64,000 nucleotides of DNA from an uncultured Streptomyces sp. (lineage in GTDB: Bacteria; Actinomycetota; Actinomycetes; Streptomycetales; Streptomycetaceae): assembly GCF_947488945.1 (NCBI RefSeq), contig NZ_CANLBS010000026.1:17515-81514 (forward strand). The letters are read 5' to 3'. Numbering within the stretch: position 1 is the first letter of the stretch; every line of letters starts with the position of its first letter. A program made the translations under genes and the position numbers. This document shows, in pieces, positions 1 through 9,287 of this stretch. The notes beneath the pieces are model-generated. The model did no database searches. It saw only the letters and a list, made by a program, of their open reading frames with translations, and was not told the origin of the DNA.

Positions 1-220
1 CGTTGACGCTCAGGGACACACGGCTGCTGGGGGACGCCTCCGCGGCGGCGGCCTCGGAGACGCCGAGCAGGGTGGGGCCCGCGACGAGGCTTCCCGCCGC
101 GATCACGCCCCCGACGGCAGAGGTCGTGGCGAGGAAGGTGCGGCGTGAGGGCTGGACGGGGGTGGGGGGTAAGGGCTGGGTGGGGGGTGGGGTGGTGGCT
201 TCGGAAGGTTCGGTAGACAT
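1..220 (-). CDS. Tat-exported (2Fe-2S) subunit of a xanthine/aldehyde dehydrogenase-type enzyme, N-terminus only
   Basis: Only the first 73 codons lie in the window; the gene runs off the left edge. The ATG is at 218-220. A proline-rich leader is followed by a twin-arginine signal (S-R-R-T-F-L-A), a hydrophobic stretch and an Ala-rich cleavage region, then S-R-V-S-L-S-V-N. That last motif matches where the ferredoxin-like domain starts in the exported iron-sulfur subunits of periplasmic aldehyde oxidoreductases (PaoA/YagT type). The family passes electrons from a molybdenum subunit through two 2Fe-2S clusters. The cysteine motifs that would prove this lie outside the window, so the Tat leader is certain and the enzyme class is inferred. 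The neighbouring redox genes on the same strand fit. Confidence 0.6.
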   Translation of the reverse strand, partial: MSTEPSEATTPPPTQPLPPTPVQPSRRTFLATTSAVGGVIAAGSLVAGPTLLGVSEAAAAEASPSSRVSLSVN

Positions 221-462
221 ACCCACTCTTTCGGCACCGGGAGGGAGAGGTTCGTGACGAGCCTGGCGGCATCCGCGACGCGTCAACCGGCCGGAGCCGT
301 ACGCGAGGCGATGCGGGGTCCGTACAGCCTGCGGTGCGGCACGCGTGGGCAACAGGCCGTGTTGTGACGGGGGTTGGGCAGCCGGGGTGGTGATTCGGCC
401 CCTCTGGGATCTGTCCTGGCGGGTCCGGGGGTGTCAGAGTGGGGCGTTTGAGGTGCGCGGGC

Positions 463-1182
463 TCAGCCGCGCAGCAGCGCGGTGCGGCGCAGCCAAGCGT
501 CGAGGTCGTCGCCGGCTTTGCGGACCTCCTCGCCGCGTACGGCGAGTCCTTCGGCGAGGGTCGCGCCGGGACAGGCGGCCGCGTAGTCGTCCTCGGTGGT
601 ACCCAGGCCGCTCATGGCGTAGGTGGTGACGGGGTGGACGGTCTTGCCGCGGAAGTCGAACGTGTCGGTGAACGTCGTCATGATCATGGGAGCGCGGACG
701 TTCCAGATGGGGCTGGCCAGCAGCACCGTTCCGTACGGTTCGAGGGACTCCGGGAGGCGGACGATGGCCGGGCGGGCGTCGCGTTCCTGTTCGCGGGAGT
801 TGCGGGCGACGGTCTGCTCGTAGTCCTGGGGGTAGGGGTCGGCGGCTTCGATGCGGTGCACGTCGCAGTCGATGCGGTCTCGGATCATCCCGGCGAGGAC
901 CTGCGTGTTGCCGACCTTCAGGTTCGTGCGCTCGCCGTAGTAGTAGTTCTCGCCGGGCCGGGAGAAGTAGGCCAGCAGGACCCGCCGCGCGGACGGGGAG
1001 GTGAATGCGGGCTGCCGGGAGGGTTGTGGGGTGCTTTCGTCGCCCGGCCGGGTCGAAGAACATGCGGCGGTGGCTCCGGTCATGGCGACGGCTCCTGTCG
1101 CGAGGGCGCCGCGGAGGAACGTTCGCCGTCCCGCCGCGGCCGGCGATGTGGTCCGGGCCGCACGCGCGATGCCTATGGTCAT
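463..1182 (-). CDS. Tat-dependent lipoprotein flavodoxin
   Basis: A 239-residue protein. Residues 18-25 are a twin-arginine motif (G-R-R-T-F-L-R-G), followed by a hydrophobic segment and a lipobox ending at Cys41 (A-T-A-A-C), so it should be exported folded and lipid-anchored. From about residue 68 the protein has a flavodoxin fold: V-L-L-A-Y-F-S-R opens the FMN-phosphate loop, and L-L-A-S-P-I-W-N-V and T-T-Y-A-M-S-G-L-G look like the other FMN-contacting loops. Flavodoxins of this type carry electrons; the partner is unknown. The ATG at 1182 has an AGGAG site six bases upstream. It lies just downstream of the frameshifted NAD(P)-binding gene, on the same strand as the other redox genes. Confidence 0.8.
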   Translation of the reverse strand: MTIGIARAARTTSPAAAGRRTFLRGALATGAVAMTGATAACSSTRPGDESTPQPSRQPAFTSPSARRVLLAYFSRPGENYYYGERTNLKVGNTQVLAGMIRDRIDCDVHRIEAADPYPQDYEQTVARNSREQERDARPAIVRLPESLEPYGTVLLASPIWNVRAPMIMTTFTDTFDFRGKTVHPVTTYAMSGLGTTEDDYAAACPGATLAEGLAVRGEEVRKAGDDLDAWLRRTALLRG

Positions 1183-1324
1183 TCGCTTCTCCTGTTCAGG
1201 GGCGGATCGCGTCGAGGTCGGCTCGGACGCGTGGGGGTTCGGCTTCGAGAGGGAGATCGTCGGGGTCCAGCAGTCCGTCCGGGCTGCCGGAGGTGTCGGA
1301 GCGCAGCGGTGCGAACAGGTCGGG

Positions 1325-1964
1325 TCAGTCGGACGGCGAGGGGTCTTCGCCTTCCGTGGCGATCAGTTCGAAGGTGGTGTTCAGGGTGGTGTCGGTTAGC
1401 AGGGTCCGCACGAGGGTCTCGGCGAGCTGGTCGCTGGAGATGGCACCGTCGGCTCTCCCGCCCTGGTGCAGCACGAGGCGTCGCCGGGTCGGGGCGGCCT
1501 GGTCGAACCAGCCGGGCCGGACGATCGTGTAGGGCAGGCCGCCGGCACGCAGGATGCGTTCGGAGCGTCGCTTCCACGGCGTGTTGGCCGGGTGTGTCGC
1601 CGCGCGTGGTGTGGAGGGCGGTCATCAGGGTGATACGCGGCCGGGCGTGGTCGAGGGCGGCCAGGAGGTTGCGGAGACCTCCGTAGTCGATGCGCTCTTC
1701 AGCGTCGGGGCGCGGGTCGCCGCCGGATCCGTGGGTGAGGACGACCGCGTCGGCGCCGCGCACGGCTGTCCGCAGCGAGGAGGTGTCCTCAAGGTCGCCC
1801 TGGACCAGTTCGTTACCCGGCAGCTGGAGAGCGGCTCGCCGTGGGTCGCGGACCAGGGCCTGGGGGCGCAGGCCGTGGTGCTGGGCGGTGCGTACCGCGA
1901 GCCGCCCGATGGTGCCGGTCGCACCGACCATCAGGACGTCGGGGATCTTCTGCTCCCGGGACAC
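1325..1964 (-). pseudogene. NAD(P)-binding NmrA/SDR-like oxidoreductase, frameshifted
   Basis: The gene starts at a GTG (1964) behind an AAGGGG site. The first part has a Rossmann nucleotide-binding loop (M-V-G-A-T-G-T-I-G-R) and the L-V-Q-G-D-L-E-D motif of atypical SDRs of the NmrA/YwnB kind. Near 1570-1585 the family sequence moves into another frame, which carries W-K-R-R-S-E and G-L-P-Y-T-I-V-R-P-G and ends at a TGA at 1325-1327. Both halves look like one protein of about 213 residues, so a single indel has split it. This could be a real mutation or a sequencing error. The family often acts as NAD(P)H sensors or epimerase-like reductases; the role here is not known. Confidence 0.75.
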
Positions 1965-2066
1965 GGTGAACCCCTTGGGCGACGCGATGCGATGCGGTAG
2001 GGAGGGCCGGGGTGCGCGGGGGCCGCGGTGAGGGCGTCGACCCCCGCGCTCGTGATGGCGAGGAGG

Positions 2067-2918
2067 TCAGTCGGTCAGGCGGCGCTTACCGAGCTGGCCG
2101 GCGACGGCCGGGTCGCGGTGGTCGAAGAACAGCGAGGAACCGGTGTCGAGGGTGGCGATGGAGGCCATCTGGTCGTCGGTGAGCTGGAAGTCGAAGACGT
2201 CGATGTTCTCCGCCATGCGCTCGGCGCGGACCGACTTGGGGATGGCGACGACGTCGCGCTGGACGAGCCAGCGGAGCACGACCTGGGCGACGGACTTGCC
2301 GTGGGCCCTGCCGATGTCACTCAGGACCGGGTTGGTGAACAGATTGTTCTTTCCTTCGGCGAAGCCGCCCCAAGACTGGATCTGGACGCCGTGTTCGCGC
2401 ATGACGTCCTGGTCGGCGGTGCGCTGGAAGAACGGGTGGGTCTCGATCTGGTTGACCGCCGGGGCGATCTCGTTGTTGCTGACGAGGTCGACGAGGCGGT
2501 CGGGGTAGAAGTTGGCGACGCCGATCGCCTTGGCGCGGCCCTGGCGGTGCAGTTCTTCCATCGCGCGCCACTGCCCGTACACGTCGCCGAAGGGCTGGTG
2601 CATCAGGTAGAGGTCGAGGTAGTCCAGGCCGAGCTTGCCGAGTGATGCGTCGAAGGCGCGCGTGGCGTTGTCCTGGGCGGGGGAGTCCTGGATCCACAGC
2701 TTGGTGGTGACGAACAGGTCCTCGCGCGGGATGCCGCTGTTCTTGATCGCGCGGCCGACGGCCTCCTCGTTGCCGTACGCGGCGGCGGTGTCCAGCAGGC
2801 GGTAGCCGGCGGCCAGGGCGTCGGTGACGGCGCGTTCGGTGTCGTCGGCGGGGATCTGGAAGACGCCGAAGCCGAGGATCGGCATCTCGGCGCCGGTGTT
2901 CAGGGTGACGGTCTGCAT
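2067..2918 (-). CDS. Aldo/keto reductase (AKR5-like)
   Basis: A 283-residue TIM-barrel oxidoreductase. The aldo/keto reductase tetrad is visible: Asp and Tyr in L-L-D-T-A-A-A-Y-G-N, Lys in V-T-T-K-L-W and His in L-M-H-Q-P-F. The NADPH-phosphate motif I-P-K-S-V-R lies near the C-terminus. Members reduce aldehydes or ketones with NADPH; many actinobacterial ones are 2,5-diketo-gluconate-reductase-like and have broad specificity. I chose the ATG at 2918 because CAGGAG precedes it and the family N-terminus (M-Q-T-V-T-L-N-T-G) begins there. It sits 82 bases downstream of the alcohol dehydrogenase, on the same strand. Confidence 0.9.
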   Translation of the reverse strand: MQTVTLNTGAEMPILGFGVFQIPADDTERAVTDALAAGYRLLDTAAAYGNEEAVGRAIKNSGIPREDLFVTTKLWIQDSPAQDNATRAFDASLGKLGLDYLDLYLMHQPFGDVYGQWRAMEELHRQGRAKAIGVANFYPDRLVDLVSNNEIAPAVNQIETHPFFQRTADQDVMREHGVQIQSWGGFAEGKNNLFTNPVLSDIGRAHGKSVAQVVLRWLVQRDVVAIPKSVRAERMAENIDVFDFQLTDDQMASIATLDTGSSLFFDHRDPAVAGQLGKRRLTD

Positions 2919-3000
2919 GGATGGCTCCTGGGAGTGGGGGGTGGGGGTGGGATCGGTCGGGGGCCGGTGCGGCTCTCCGCGCCGGGGCCGGCGGGAGGGG

Positions 3001-4035
3001 TCAGAAGGTGATGAGTGCCTTGAGGACGCGGCGGTCGGCCATGTCCTGGTAGGCGCCGGGGACCTCATCGAGGGTGATCGTCCGGTCGAAGACGCGGCCC
3101 GGCCGGATGCTGCCGTCGAGGACGTCGGGCATCAGGTGCTCGATGTAGGCACGGGCAGGGGAGACACCGCCGGTGAGGGTGATGTTCCGCATGATCATGT
3201 CCGTGCCGATGGGGCCCTGCTCGTACTGGGGCATGCCGAGCCGGCTGATGGTGCCTCCGTCGGTGACGGCCGCGAAGGCGGTGTCCAGGCCCTGGCGGGC
3301 GCCGACGGCTTCGATGACCCGGTCGACGCCCTTGCCCGCGGTCAGTTCACGGACGCGGGCGGTGCCCTCCTCGCCGCGTTCGGCGACGACGTCGGTGGCC
3401 CCGAAGTCGCGGCCCAGGTCGGTGCGGGCGGTGTGCCGGCCCATGAGGACGATCCTCTCGGCGCCCAGGCGCTTGGCGGCGATCACCGCACAGAGGCCGA
3501 CCGCGCCGTCCCCGATCACCAGAACGCTGTCGCCGGCGCGGACGCCGGCGGTGAGCGCGCCGTGGTGGCCGGTGCCCATCACGTCCGACAGGGCCAGCAG
3601 GTCGGGCAGTAGCGGTGAGTCCGCGCCGACGGGGAGTTTGACCAGGGTGCCGTCGGCGTGGGGGACGCGAACGGCCTGGCCCTGGCCTCCGTCGACGCCG
3701 TCGATGCCGTAGCGGCCTCCGTGCCGGCAGGAGGAGTGCAGACCCCGCAGGCAGTAGTCGCACGTGTTGTCGCAGTAGGTGAACGGGGTGACGACCAGGT
3801 CGCCGGTCCTGATCCCGGTGACCTGCGAGCCGGTCTCCTCGACCACGCCGAGGAACTCGTGGCCCATCGGGCGGCCGGTGTCGGTGGCGGGCATGGCCTT
3901 GTAGGGCCATAGGTCGCTGCCGCACACGCAGGACATCACGGTGCGGACGACGGCGTCGGTGGGCTCGTGGATCTTCGGGTCGGGCCGGTCCTCGATCCGG
4001 ACGTCGCCGGCTCCGTACATCACTGCTGCGCGCAT
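3001..4035 (-). CDS. Zinc-dependent alcohol dehydrogenase (MDR superfamily)
   Basis: A 344-residue medium-chain dehydrogenase. The N-terminal catalytic domain has the catalytic-zinc ligands in V-C-G-S-D-L and G-H-E-F-L-G-V-V, and four closely spaced cysteines (C-x3-C-x2-C-x7-C) that bind the structural zinc. The Rossmann domain has V-L-V-I-G-D-G-A-V-G-L-C. Enzymes of this type oxidise alcohols or reduce aldehydes with NAD(P)H. The ATG at 4035 follows a GGAG site. It lies between two aldo/keto reductase genes transcribed the same way, which suggests a shared role in aldehyde or electrophile detoxification; the substrate is not evident. Confidence 0.9.
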   Translation of the reverse strand: MRAAVMYGAGDVRIEDRPDPKIHEPTDAVVRTVMSCVCGSDLWPYKAMPATDTGRPMGHEFLGVVEETGSQVTGIRTGDLVVTPFTYCDNTCDYCLRGLHSSCRHGGRYGIDGVDGGQGQAVRVPHADGTLVKLPVGADSPLLPDLLALSDVMGTGHHGALTAGVRAGDSVLVIGDGAVGLCAVIAAKRLGAERIVLMGRHTARTDLGRDFGATDVVAERGEEGTARVRELTAGKGVDRVIEAVGARQGLDTAFAAVTDGGTISRLGMPQYEQGPIGTDMIMRNITLTGGVSPARAYIEHLMPDVLDGSIRPGRVFDRTITLDEVPGAYQDMADRRVLKALITF

Positions 4036-4116
4036 GGGTGGTACTCCAGAGGAAGGTAAAGAAGGGGTGCTGTGACGGCTTCGTCCGCCGTCGGGTCCGT
4101 CGTGCTCGGTCCTGTG

Positions 4117-5094
<978 letters not shown>

Positions 5095-5161
5095 CGTTTT
5101 ATCTCCGTTTTTCATCGTTTTCTTGATCAGTGTGCTCCGGTGCGGGGCCCCGTGCACGGGC

Positions 5162-6562
5162 TCATCCGCGGGTGGCGGGCCGGAGCTGGAAACTCGCCGC
5201 GGTGGTGATCACGACCGTGGCCGCGGCGAGGCAGAGCGCCGTGTCGAGTCCGGTCTCCAGGTGCCCGGGGCGGGCGATCAGCGCGCCGAAGACGGCGACG
5301 GCGAGCGCGCCGCCGACCTGGCGGGCGGTGTTGAGGACGCCGGTGGCCGTGCCGGCCTTCTCGGGCGCGACGTGGTCCAGGAGCAGCGAGGTCAGAGCGG
5401 GGACGGCCAGGGAGCCGCCGGCCCCGACGGGGATCATCGCGGCGACCAGCAGCCACGTCGGCGCCGTCGCGGGCACGAGCGCCAGCACCACCAGTCCGAC
5501 CGCCATGGCCGCCTGCCCGGTGATCACCGGCATCCGGGCGCCGAAGCGGGCGGCGAGGGAGGCCGCGGTCGGGCTGACGGCCGCGGTCAGCAGGGTCATC
5601 GGGACGAACGCCAGCCCCGTCGCCAGGGGCGACATGCCCTCGGCCTGCTGCAGGTACAGACTGAGGAGGAAGATCATGCCGTAGAAGCCGACGTTGAGGG
5701 CGAAGCCGATCGCCGAGGAGAGCACCATCGTCCGCTCTCTCAGCAGCGCCGAACCGACCATGGGACTGCGCCCGCGGGCCTGCGCCGCCACGAACATCCC
5801 CGCGGAGACCACTGCCAGCACCAGAGCGGCCAATACGTGCCCGGCGGTGAGCCCGGAGCTGCCCGCCTCGATCGCCGCGAAGGTCAGCGCCCCCATCGCG
5901 AGGACGGCCGACACCTGCCCCGCCCAGTCGAAAGGGGCCTTCACCGCGCGCGGCGAGCGGCGTGCGCGCGCCAGCAGGAGGGCGGCGACGATACCGACGG
6001 GCACGTTGACCAGGAAGATCAGCCGCCAGTCGGCCTGGCTGAGGAGACCGCCCGCGACCGGGCCGGCCGCGGAGCCCGCCGAGCCGCCCAGCGCCCACAG
6101 CGAGATCGCCCTGGCCCGCCGCTTCGCGTCGGGGAACGCCTCCCTGATCAGCGCCAGCGAGGACGGCACGATCACCGCGGCCCCGGCGCCCTGCACCATC
6201 CGGGCCACCACCAGCAGGCCCAGGTCGGGCGCTCCCGCGCACAGCGCGGAGGCCACGGTGAAGACGACCAGACCGGCCCCGAAAATCCGGCGCGCGCCCC
6301 AGCGGTCGGTCAGCGACCCCGCCGACAGCAGGAGGCTCGCGAACATCAGCGTGTAACCGTCGACCACCCACTGCAGCCCCGTGACGCCACCGCCGAGGTC
6401 GTCCCGGACGGACGGCAGGGCCACGTTGACGACCAGGGCGTCCAGGGTGATGACGAAGAATCCCAGCAGGGCTGCCCCCAGCGCCGCGGCCTCTGCGGGA
6501 CGCCTCGGCCCACCGGTACCGGCACGGGGTCCGGATGCGGTGATGGCCGTGGTGGTGGGCAT
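5162..6562 (-). CDS. MFS drug exporter, DHA2 (EmrB/QacA) type
   Basis: A 466-residue membrane protein with about 14 hydrophobic segments. The first helix carries L-D-A-L-V-V-N-V-A-L-P (motif D1 of 14-TM drug/proton antiporters), the helix 2-3 loop has G-S-L-T-D-R-W-G-A-R-R (motif A), and motif C-like glycines (G-G-S-A-G-S-A-A-G-P) occur in helix 5. It should export a hydrophobic drug or metabolite using the proton gradient. The ATG at 6562 gives the family N-terminus; longer frames add only low-complexity sequence. It is divergent from the MmyB-type regulator at 6730, the usual arrangement for a regulated exporter. Confidence 0.9.
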   Translation of the reverse strand: MPTTTAITASGPRAGTGGPRRPAEAAALGAALLGFFVITLDALVVNVALPSVRDDLGGGVTGLQWVVDGYTLMFASLLLSAGSLTDRWGARRIFGAGLVVFTVASALCAGAPDLGLLVVARMVQGAGAAVIVPSSLALIREAFPDAKRRARAISLWALGGSAGSAAGPVAGGLLSQADWRLIFLVNVPVGIVAALLLARARRSPRAVKAPFDWAGQVSAVLAMGALTFAAIEAGSSGLTAGHVLAALVLAVVSAGMFVAAQARGRSPMVGSALLRERTMVLSSAIGFALNVGFYGMIFLLSLYLQQAEGMSPLATGLAFVPMTLLTAAVSPTAASLAARFGARMPVITGQAAMAVGLVVLALVPATAPTWLLVAAMIPVGAGGSLAVPALTSLLLDHVAPEKAGTATGVLNTARQVGGALAVAVFGALIARPGHLETGLDTALCLAAATVVITTAASFQLRPATRG

Positions 6563-6729
6563 GGACTGGCGCTCCCGCCGGTCGGAGGCTGAAAAGGTCA
6601 CGCACTCCACCGTGCCCCCGGTTGCCCCGCACAGGCAGGCCGCATCGTGCGGGGGTGTGCCCAGCCTGGGTGCGACACGGCCCCCCTCGCCTCTGCCCGT
6701 GCCCCGCGCGTTCGGGCAAGACTGGCCCC

Positions 6730-7632
6730 ATGGCACCCGAGCACACCAGCGGCGACGAACTGGCGCGGTTCCTGCGCGCCCGGCGCACCCAGACCAGCCC
6801 GGAGAGCGTCGGCCTCACCCCCGGGCCCGGCGTACGGCGCACCCCGGGACTACGCCGCGAGGAACTCGCCACGATCGCCGGCGTCAGCATCGACTACTAC
6901 ACCCGCATCGAACGCGGCAAGGAGACCCGGCCCAGCCCCGCCGTGGTCGACGCCCTCGCCCGCGCCCTGCGCCTGGACGACGACGAACACCACCACCTGC
7001 GCGAACTGGCAGCCCGAGCCGCCCGCTACGCCCCCGAACCGCCTCCCCCGCCCAGCCGGACCGTCCGCCCGCACCTGAAACTGCTGCTGGAGACGATGCG
7101 GCCCAGCCCCGCCTACATCGTCAGCCGCAGCATGGATCTCCTGGCGTGGAACCCCGGCGGCCTCGCCCTGTACGCGGGCCTCGCCGACTGGCCCGCAACC
7201 CAGCGCAACCTCGCCCGCTACCTCTTCCTCCACCCCGCCGCACGCGAGCTGTTTCCCGACTGGAGCACCCAGGTCCGCGCCTGCGTCGCCCGCCTGCGCA
7301 CCGAGGCCGGCACCAATCCCGATGCCCCCGACCTCACGAAGCTCGTCGGAGAGCTCCTCCTCAAGAGCTCTGACTTCGCCAGGCTCTGGGAACGCTACGA
7401 GGTCGTCGGCCACAAAAAGCCCCAGAAGACTTTCCACCACCCCCAGATCGGCGTCCTTACCCTCAGCGGCCAGAGCATGCAGCTCGAAGGCACCCCCGGC
7501 CAGCGCCTGGGCGCCTACACCGCCGAGCCCGGCACCCCCGACCACGACGCTATGCTCCTCCTCGACATGACCACCCCCCACCCGGACCGACCTCGCACAC
7601 AGCCCGACACCCAGCGGCCCCCAACTCCTTGA
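6730..7632 (+). CDS. Helix-turn-helix regulator with MmyB-like ligand domain
   Basis: A 300-residue regulator. Residues about 35-85 are an XRE-type helix-turn-helix (L-R-R-E-E-L-A-T-I-A-G-V-S then Y-Y-T-R-I-E-R-G). The C-terminal half has the MmyB PAS-like ligand-binding features: M-D-L-L-A-W-N-P near the middle, then F-H-H-P-Q-I-G-V-L-T-L near the end. In streptomycetes such regulators normally sit divergent from the redox or transporter genes they control, as here (168 bases to the exporter start). The likely targets are therefore the exporter and perhaps the reductases behind it. The C-terminal tail after L-L-L-D-M is proline-rich and probably disordered. Confidence 0.88.
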   Translation: MAPEHTSGDELARFLRARRTQTSPESVGLTPGPGVRRTPGLRREELATIAGVSIDYYTRIERGKETRPSPAVVDALARALRLDDDEHHHLRELAARAARYAPEPPPPPSRTVRPHLKLLLETMRPSPAYIVSRSMDLLAWNPGGLALYAGLADWPATQRNLARYLFLHPAARELFPDWSTQVRACVARLRTEAGTNPDAPDLTKLVGELLLKSSDFARLWERYEVVGHKKPQKTFHHPQIGVLTLSGQSMQLEGTPGQRLGAYTAEPGTPDHDAMLLLDMTTPHPDRPRTQPDTQRPPTP

Positions 7633-7843
7633 CCGGCAACCACCCCGCCCACCCGCGCGTCAGCAGGCGCCGCCAATCCGGGCCCACCATTCGGCACACC
7701 AACGGAATTCATGGCAGCAGCGCCCAGCCGAGGTGCACCGACGCCTGCGCCCCCACCCTCATCGGCGCACCTTCCCAGCGTCACCATCACCTGGACCCGA
7801 CTCCAGGACGGCATCGCCGCCGGGCGAATTGGCGACGCCTCGG

Positions 7844-8776
7844 CTACTTAGCCCACCCGTTCCGCGCACCCTGCCCGGCCGAGCCGGTCGCTAAGTGCGG
7901 GTCGATGAGGGGTGGGACGTCTGTGTTGGTGGTGTCGAGGTGGAGGCCTTCGTACGGACAAGGTGGCGCCAGACCCCGTGATCCTGTGAGGTGCCCGCGC
8001 TGACTTCCGCGACCAGGAGCGGGGCGACGAGGACCGGGTCCAATGGTGTGCGGCTGTTCCACGACGTGGTGAAGCGGACGGCGGTCCAGGGGTGGTCCGG
8101 GCCAGCTGGTGTTCGGCGACGTCGCGCGCCGGACCTTGTTTCAGCGGGACCCTCTTCCCCACCAGGCCGAGCCGACCAGCCATGTCGTAGCGCCCAGCGC
8201 TTGAAGGCGTTGCAGCGAGCCGGTGGCGGCCCGATGAGAGTTTCGGTCGTGTCCCTGCGGCGGATCTTGGTCCAGGCGCGCATGCCCGGCCGGTAGCGGC
8301 CCGTGAGGCTCTTGGCGACGACGCCTTCGACGCCGGGGACGTCGGTCCACTCGTGCAGCCACTCCCCCGCAACCGCCGGGTCGGTGGTCGACGGGCACAG
8401 CGTCCACGGCGGCCCGACCCGGTCGTCGGCGAACAGCCCTTCCAGAACCTCACGCCGGCGCACGAACGAGACGTTCAGAAGTTCGTGGCCGTCGGTCTGC
8501 AGGACGTCGAACGCGATGAAGTGCGCGGGCATCGCGGCGGCCAGGGTCCGGGCGTTGCGGCCGGCGGTCGCGCGGCGTTGCAGGGCGGTGAAGCTGAGCT
8601 GTCCGTGCTGGTCCAGGACGGTGAGTTCGCCGTCGAGGACGAGCCCGTCCGGCAGGTCCCGCGCGGCCGTGGCGAGGTCGGGGAAGCGGTCTTGGACGAG
8701 GGTGCCGCGGCGGGTCTGCAGCAGCACCGGGTCCCCGTCACGGGACGGGGTGAACAGGAGTGCCCGGAAGCCGTCG
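7844..8776 (-). pseudogene. ATP-dependent DNA ligase, C-terminal fragment (interrupted by the recombinase element)
   Basis: From 8775 leftwards the minus strand encodes D-G-F-R-A-L-L-F-T and then the adenylation-domain motifs of an ATP-dependent ligase: L-D-G-E-L, H-F-I-A-F-D-V-L, C-P-S-T-T-D-P and V-E-G-V-V-A-K. The missing front part, including the adenylated lysine (K-F-D-G), lies 6.5 kb away at 15260-15351. Homology changes frame at least twice after T-L-I-G-P (about 8230): R-Y-D-M-A-G-R-L in one frame, G-P-D-H-P-W-T-A-V-R-F in another, and L-D-T-T-N-T-D-V-P-P in a third. The gene is therefore dead both by insertion and by indels. Streptomycetes keep several such ligases of the LigC/LigD group for repair, so the loss is probably tolerated. 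Confidence 0.85.
8771..8776. repeat. 6-bp direct repeat CCGTCG, left copy
   Basis: CCGTCG directly abuts the left inverted repeat. The same six bases abut the right one at 15260-15265. On the ligase strand they read CGACGG, covering the Asp-Gly codons of the K-F-D-G motif. They are either the crossover core of a tyrosine recombinase or a target duplication. Confidence 0.85.
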
Positions 8777-8786
8777 TTCTCCAGAC
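8777..8786. repeat. Left terminal inverted repeat of the element
   Basis: TTCTCCAGAC is the exact reverse complement of 15250-15259. Both ends also carry GTCTCAT about 19-22 bases in from the tip, so the similarity extends loosely beyond the perfect ten bases. Confidence 0.88.
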
Positions 8787-8792
8787 TTTGGT

Positions 8793-8808
8793 ATGTCTCA
8801 TGAGACAT
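8793..8808. promoter_or_regulatory. 16-bp perfect palindrome near the left end
   Basis: ATGTCTCATGAGACAT is perfectly self-complementary and starts 16 bases inside the left tip. The right end has only one arm (GTCTCAT, read inwards). This asymmetry would suit a recombinase- or DUF6262-binding site that distinguishes the two ends. That role is inferred from position only. Confidence 0.5.
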
Positions 8809-8868
8809 CTGGGACGGTCGATGGGGGTGCAACGATCATGCGGTCGACGAGTCCTTGCCGCTAGTGGC

Positions 8869-9198
8869 TCAGGAGAAGGGGATGAAGCCCTCTGACTGGT
8901 CGAGGCGGAAGGGGGAGCCTGGATTCTCGGCCACCCAGCCAACAGCGCGGGCGGCGCGGATGCTCGCGGCGACTTCGGACGGCAGAACGGGGACGGCTGC
9001 TGTGCCGACCCAGTTGGCCGAGTGGGGCTTGTTGGTGGTGATCACCAGAGTGGTGCCCGGCGTCTCGGCATGTTCGACGGCGAAGGTGAGGGGACGCCAG
9101 GCCATGCCTTGGCTATAGGTCGGCCTTCCGCGGAGTCTCCAGCGGTAGGTGGTGCCGTCGACGACGATGCGCCGCGACCCCTTCTTGACCAGTGCCAT
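8869..9198 (-). CDS. Hypothetical protein, cargo gene of the element
   Basis: A 109-residue soluble protein that begins M-A-L-V-K-K-G-S-R and has a W-R-L-R-G-R-P-T-Y segment, then L-T-F-A-V-E-H and T-L-V-I-T-T-N. I recognise it as a small protein common in streptomycetes without known function. An AGGAGG site lies nine bases before the ATG at 9198; the ATG at 9204 is only three bases from it and looks too close. It is the last gene before the left end and the only one not plainly tied to recombination, so it may be cargo or an accessory factor. The V-x-V-D-G-T-x-Y-R-W pattern suggests a small beta-rich fold. Confidence 0.75.
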   Translation of the reverse strand: MALVKKGSRRIVVDGTTYRWRLRGRPTYSQGMAWRPLTFAVEHAETPGTTLVITTNKPHSANWVGTAAVPVLPSEVAASIRAARAVGWVAENPGSPFRLDQSEGFIPFS

Positions 9199-9287
9199 TT
9201 CCATGTCCCTCCTAATTGGACAGTAGTGAAGAGCTGCTGGCCGTGTCGTCTGGATTTCATCCGGCCGACTTCAGATGCGGCTCAAGA

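Noticed and set aside
439..1686. A 415-codon plus-strand frame over the flavodoxin gene
   Set aside because: Gly/Arg-rich shadow; the minus strand carries a Tat lipoprotein signal and flavodoxin motifs.
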